Source: Baffinella frigidus (lineage: Eukaryota; Cryptophyceae; Cryptomonadales; Baffinellaceae). Taken from it: 13,651 nucleotides of DNA. This document shows positions 11,796 to 13,651 of the stretch, piece after piece. A program made the translations under genes and the position numbers. How positions within the stretch are numbered: position 1 is the first letter of the stretch; every line of letters starts with the position of its first letter. The DNA lies in assembly GCA_026770585.1 (NCBI GenBank), contig MU646385.1:857136-870786 (forward strand). Reading direction: 5' to 3'. Under the pieces are notes generated by a model. That model did no database searches, was not told the DNA's origin, and saw only the letters and a program-made list of their open reading frames with translations.

Positions 11796-11845
11796 AGGTT
11801 TTAGGTTTTAGGGTTTAGGGTTTAGGGTTCAGGGTTTAACCCCTG
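11796..11845 (+). repeat. Telomere-like repeat, near canonical
   Basis: GGTTTTAGGTTTTAGGGTTT, AGGGTTTAGGGTTCAGGG. The minus strand ends CCTAAAACCTAG directly before cassette c7, the closest junction between a telomere-like tract and a cassette in the window. Confidence 0.85.
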
Positions 11846-11926
11846 CACCCATGAGGGCTTAGGGGTCCAGAAGACTGCTCATAGGGTTGATCAGAAAAGG
11901 TAATTCAAAACTCCCATGGCGCGAGG

Positions 11927-12013
11927 TCAGTCCACGAAAATCATCTGAGCCATGATGAGGTGGATCTGGACCAGTTGGTCGTCAATAAAGAACTCTCTCT
12001 CCCACACAGGGCG
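11927..12013 (-). CDS. Terminal-exon candidate, product unknown
   Basis: An open minus-strand stretch follows CCCCCACGTAG and reads RPVWEREFFIDDQLVQIHLI then MAQMIFVD before TGA at 11927-11929 (28 codons). The helical, hydrophobic-charged pattern is strongly protein-like and the codons favour G or C at third positions. An overlapping minus-strand frame (stop at 11982) is made of the tandem repeats upstream and is rejected. I do not recognise the family. It would be the last exon of a gene whose upstream exons are not clear; candidates are the coding-like stretches near 12200-12460. Confidence 0.42.
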   Translation of the reverse strand, partial: RPVWEREFFIDDQLVQIHLIMAQMIFVD

Positions 12014-12035
12014 CTACGTGGGGGTATTCCATGCT

Positions 12036-12140
12036 CGTTCTTGGAGCCGTTTCTTCGTTCTTGGAGCCGTTTTCTTCCAAAAATTGACTTTTGAATACCA
12101 TTTTCCCCCCAAAAAATGACTTTTGAATACCCCCCCCTCC
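12036..12140 (+). repeat. Two adjacent tandem duplications
   Basis: CGTTCTTGGAGCCGTTTCTT occurs at 12036-12055 and, with one extra T, 12056-12076. Immediately after, a 32-bp unit starting CCAAAAATTGACTTTTGAAT occurs at 12077-12108 and 12109-12140. Two independent duplications back to back suggest slippage or repair at this spot, just upstream (minus strand) of the terminal-exon candidate. Confidence 0.85.
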
Positions 12141-12160
12141 AGCCCTGCGTGGAACACTAT
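12130..12160 (-). repeat. Cassette c8 of the VIFW family (very diverged)
   Basis: After CGCGGGGCGCAG the minus strand reads ATAGTGTTCCACGCAGG (IVFHAG). The acceptor context GGGGCGCAG and the AAACCCTGTG upstream match cassette c5. Membership rests mainly on the junction, so it is tentative. Confidence 0.3.
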
Positions 12161-12169
12161 CTGCGCCCC

Positions 12170-12465
12170 GCGGAATCAGCAGGTGGGGCACAGGGTTTAG
12201 GTCCTAAAGTGGCCGTGGCATCCGAATGTTGCCACAAGCCGAGGAGGGCCCATCCAATGGCCGAGGCGGGAGGTGAAGAGGGGGGGGGGGGGTTAGATTT
12301 ATTTCGTTCACGCACGACCGCACTCGAGCCAGAAGTGTAGGGCTCAGGGTTTAGAGGTGGGTTGGAGGTTGGGAAAGGACGTGTGGGTCGAGATCCTAAG
12401 CCCCCAGACCCAAAACATGCTGCGTCGGGTTGGTGGTGGTATGCCACGACCTTGATCCCTCGGTA
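12170..12465. other. Mixed stretch with poly-G run and coding-like patches
   Basis: On the minus strand 12205-12260 could encode IGWALLGLWQHSDATATL, and 12426-12463 encodes RGIKVVAYHHQP, related to RGFKVEAHHHQP at 13471-13508. A run of 13 G (12280-12292) and telomere-like scraps (12189-12201, 12335-12350) separate them. No splice chain is convincing, so I name no gene. Confidence 0.4.
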
Positions 12466-12469
12466 ATGT

Positions 12470-12727
12470 GGATGGGGTGGGGGTGACAACGGTTGAGCGA
12501 GAGGGTGCAACGCGCCCAACGGAAAGTGATCGACTTACTAACTACGTTGTAGGAGGTGGAGTTAGAATCCATCCGGAAAATGCTCGTATGAACGGCCGAC
12601 ACGGGGTACAGTAAGTGGCACAATGCGTAGCATGTGCGGCGCTGACGCTGGTTGTTTGGCAATAAATTATCAATCTCTCTCTGGATGGGGTGGGGGTGAC
12701 AACGGTTGAGCGAGAGGGTGCAACGCG
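12470..12727 (+). repeat. 137-bp repeat copy 2 between perfect 45-bp direct repeats
   Basis: GGATGGGGTGGGGGTGACAA and the rest of a 45-bp unit occur identically at 12470-12514 and 12683-12727. Between them are 34 unique bases and the second copy of the 137-bp repeat (12549-12685), which overlaps the right unit by 3 bp (GGA). A diverged inverted copy of the 45-bp unit is at about 13007-13050. Confidence 0.88.
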
Positions 12728-12791
12728 AGTTGGCAAGACTCAGCGAGGGTTGACGCGGTCCAGCGAGAGGGCGCGACCTTGAATCCTCGCC
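12727..12791 (+). repeat. 65-bp direct repeat (with 13064-13128)
   Basis: GAGTTG..CAC/AAG..CTCAGCGAG, then CAGCGAGAGG and CGCGACCTTGAATCCTCGCC, is present in both places with scattered differences. The end, CGACCTTGAATCCTCGC, is also at 13493-13509 within an exon candidate, giving three copies of CGAGGATTCAAGGTCG on the minus strand. Confidence 0.75.
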
Positions 12792-12792
12792 T

Positions 12793-12849
12793 GGTCTCTC
12801 TCTCTCTCGCTCTCTCGCTCTCTCGCTCTCTCGCTCTCTCGCTCTCTCT

Positions 12850-12899
<50 letters not shown>

Positions 12900-12913
12900 C
12901 TCTCTCTCTCTCA
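12793..12913 (+). repeat. CT/CG microsatellite
   Basis: CTCTCTCG units lead into (CT)n, then a (CG)n run at about 12885-12900, then (CT)n again. The open frames across it (poly Arg/Glu or Ser/Leu) are artefacts. Alternating CG is a Z-DNA candidate. Confidence 0.95.
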
Positions 12914-12961
12914 AGGTTCAGCGAGGACGAGAGGAAGCTCTCAAGGCCTCATGCCAGGAGG

Positions 12962-13050
12962 AAAACGGTCACATGGAAAACGGTCATGTGGTGACCGTTT
13001 TTCTCGTTGCACCGTGTTAACCCTCTCGCGCAACCTTTGTCACCCCCCCC
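12962..13050. repeat. Hairpin plus inverted copy of the 45-bp unit
   Basis: AAAACGGTCAC (12962-12972) pairs with GTGACCGTTTT (12991-13001); GGAAAACGGTCA is also duplicated in the loop and CACATG/CATGTG extends the pairing. It is followed by an inverted, diverged copy of the 45-bp unit of 12470-12514 (CCCTCTCGCGCAACC and TTTGTCACCCCCCCC). Confidence 0.7.
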
Positions 13051-13144
13051 CATACACATGACCGAGTTGACACGGCTCAGCGAGAGTTGGCACGGTGCAG
13101 CGAGAGGCTGCGACCTTGAATCCTCGCCGCTGCTGCGCCGCGAG

Positions 13145-13298
13145 CTTATATCAGAAAAGGACTTTTAGAAGTCCTTTTCCTAAAGTCAACTCCCCTACAA
13201 ATCCGTCAACTTATGCGTAGAGTAAAGAACAAGTTGACGCATTTGTGGGGGAGTTGACTTTAGGACAAGGACTTCTGAAAGTCCTTTTCTGAGATAAG
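13145..13298. mobile_element. Inverted-repeat element with a hairpin inside each arm
   Basis: Arms 13145-13212 and 13231-13298 (68 bp) are near-complete reverse complements around an 18-nt centre. Each arm also folds on itself (AAAAGGACTTTTAGAAGTCC on the left, AAGGACTTCTGAAAGTCCTT on the right). The inner ends carry AAGTTGACG-ATTTGT, shared with the hairpin repeats at 10278 and 10414. It has no coding capacity. It separates an exon-end repeat (13111-13128) from the 100-bp tandem duplication. Confidence 0.85.
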
Positions 13299-13304
13299 AG
13301 CAGC

Positions 13305-13461
13305 GCAGCGAGTTGCGGGCTTCGGGTGGTCTTCGGGCCGTTGGCCGTTTCGGGTTTCGGGGTGTGAGCCTCGGTCAGACAGGTAGCGAGCCCCAAGCGG
13401 GGTCGCAGCGAGTTGCGGGCTTCGGGTGGTCTTCGGGCTGTTGGCCGTTTCGGATTTCGGG
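13305..13461 (+). repeat. 57-bp duplication at a 100-bp period
   Basis: GCAGCGAGTTGCGGGCTTCG and the rest of a 57-bp unit occur at 13305-13361 and 13405-13461 with two differences. The spacer contains a 24-nt sequence (13362-13385) that is also found, inverted, at 3585-3608. Confidence 0.88.
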
Positions 13462-13495
13462 CAGTTGGTCCGGGTTGGTGGTGGTGGGCTTCGAC

Positions 13496-13576
13496 CTTGA
13501 ATCCTCGCATGCGCTGAGCCTCGAGCAGCGCAGCGAAGTACACGTCCACTGATGCGCGGAACTCCGCCTGAGCCAT
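13496..13576 (-). CDS. Exon candidate MAQAEFRASVDVYF..RGFK, product unknown
   Basis: Twenty-seven codons run from ATG (13574-13576) to AAG followed by GTCGAAG, a fair 5' splice site at 13496. The peptide begins MAQAEFRASVDVYFAALLEA and ends QRMRGFK; it is helical and protein-like. Just upstream (minus strand) is a GGGTTTCA array, so it could be a first exon or, using TATGGCTCAG as acceptor, an internal exon starting AEFRAS. If unspliced, the frame continues as VEAHHHQPG, which has a relative at 12426-12463, and then into tandem-repeat translation. Two further copies of its last six codons exist (12773-12791 and 13111-13128). No family recognised. Confidence 0.42.
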
Positions 13577-13584
13577 ACGCCACA

Positions 13585-13651
13585 GGGTTTCAGGGTTTCA
13601 GGGTTTCAGGGTTTCAAGAGTCTAGGGTCTAGGGTCTAGGGTCTAGGGTCT
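13585..13651 (+). repeat. GGGTTTCA array followed by TCTAGGG array
   Basis: Four perfect GGGTTTCA units (13585-13616), a 4-nt break, then four full TCTAGGG units (13621-13648) and part of a fifth at the window edge. Both look like variants of a TTTAGGG telomere repeat. Since the G-rich strand points toward the window end, a true chromosome end is possible, but internal copies of the same type throughout the window make an interstitial tract more likely. Confidence 0.85.

Noticed and set aside
12396-12994. Arg/Glu-rich and Ser/Leu-rich frames
   Set aside because: Translations of the CT/CG microsatellite.
13260-13583. Minus-strand 107- and 121-residue frames and the plus-strand 79-residue frame
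   Set aside because: Beyond the first 27 codons of the 121-residue frame they translate the 57-bp tandem duplication and an inverted-repeat element; only the 13496-13576 part is kept as an exon candidate.
1-13651. Autonomous transposon, reverse transcriptase or viral genes
   Set aside because: No frame shows transposase, integrase, polymerase or capsid-like motifs; all mobile elements seen are short and non-coding.

Overview
The window looks like nuclear DNA of a eukaryotic microalga or related protist. Intron-sized interruptions separate short open stretches with plausible GT/AG borders, no bacterial gene layout or ribosome binding sites are visible, and degenerate telomere-type repeats of the TTTAGGG class (plus TTCAGGG, TCTAGGG and GGGTTTCA variants) occur at many internal places. 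That repeat type fits cryptophytes, dinoflagellates, chromerids and green-lineage algae; the sequence alone does not let me choose. Almost every coding candidate lies on the minus strand. No rRNA, tRNA or complete known-family gene could be supported.

Layout. 1-2510: an interlocked set of inverted repeats, then a two-exon minus-strand gene (exon 1 at 1817-2455, exon 2 at 455-868). It has a clear signal peptide, and its roughly 0.95 kb intron is packed with telomere-like repeats, three copies of an exon-like cassette and a degenerate tandem repeat. 2510-5320: mostly repeat DNA, with a long fold-back at 2755-2897, MITE-like inverted-repeat elements at 3868-4077, 4563-4733 and 4903-5080, and one coding-like minus-strand stretch at 3458-3700 that faintly resembles the start of a methylcrotonyl-CoA carboxylase beta chain. 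5320-7420: three copies of a MITE with ACCTCGCTCATAAGAAA ends, dispersed repeats and a G-rich/GA-rich tract. 7420-9710: a possible plus-strand exon at 7567-7698, duplicated 140-160 bp blocks, a 34-bp tandem array, and a 156-bp inverted-repeat element sitting in a block whose unoccupied version is also in the window. 9710-10490: three copies of a hairpin-forming repeat that also keeps a VD(I/M)LG reading frame. 10490-12200: the most striking part, a minus-strand series of exon-like cassettes encoding variants of V-I-F-W-S-S-V-P. Most copies begin just after an AG, and most follow C-rich telomere-like DNA. A terminal-exon candidate is at 11927-12013. 12200-13651: nested duplications around a 137-bp repeat, a CT/CG microsatellite, a double-hairpin inverted-repeat element, a 100-bp tandem duplication, and an exon candidate at 13496-13576 that abuts a GGGTTTCA/TCTAGGG array running off the window.

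How it fits together. I infer a minus-strand region in which telomere-like repeats spread through introns and were duplicated together with neighbouring exon starts. The C-rich strand (CCCTAAA and variants) always lies just upstream of the exon-like start and would read as a pyrimidine-rich 3' splice region. Whether the cassettes are spliced, are alternative exons, or are dead duplicates cannot be settled without transcripts. All exon borders here are predictions by eye.
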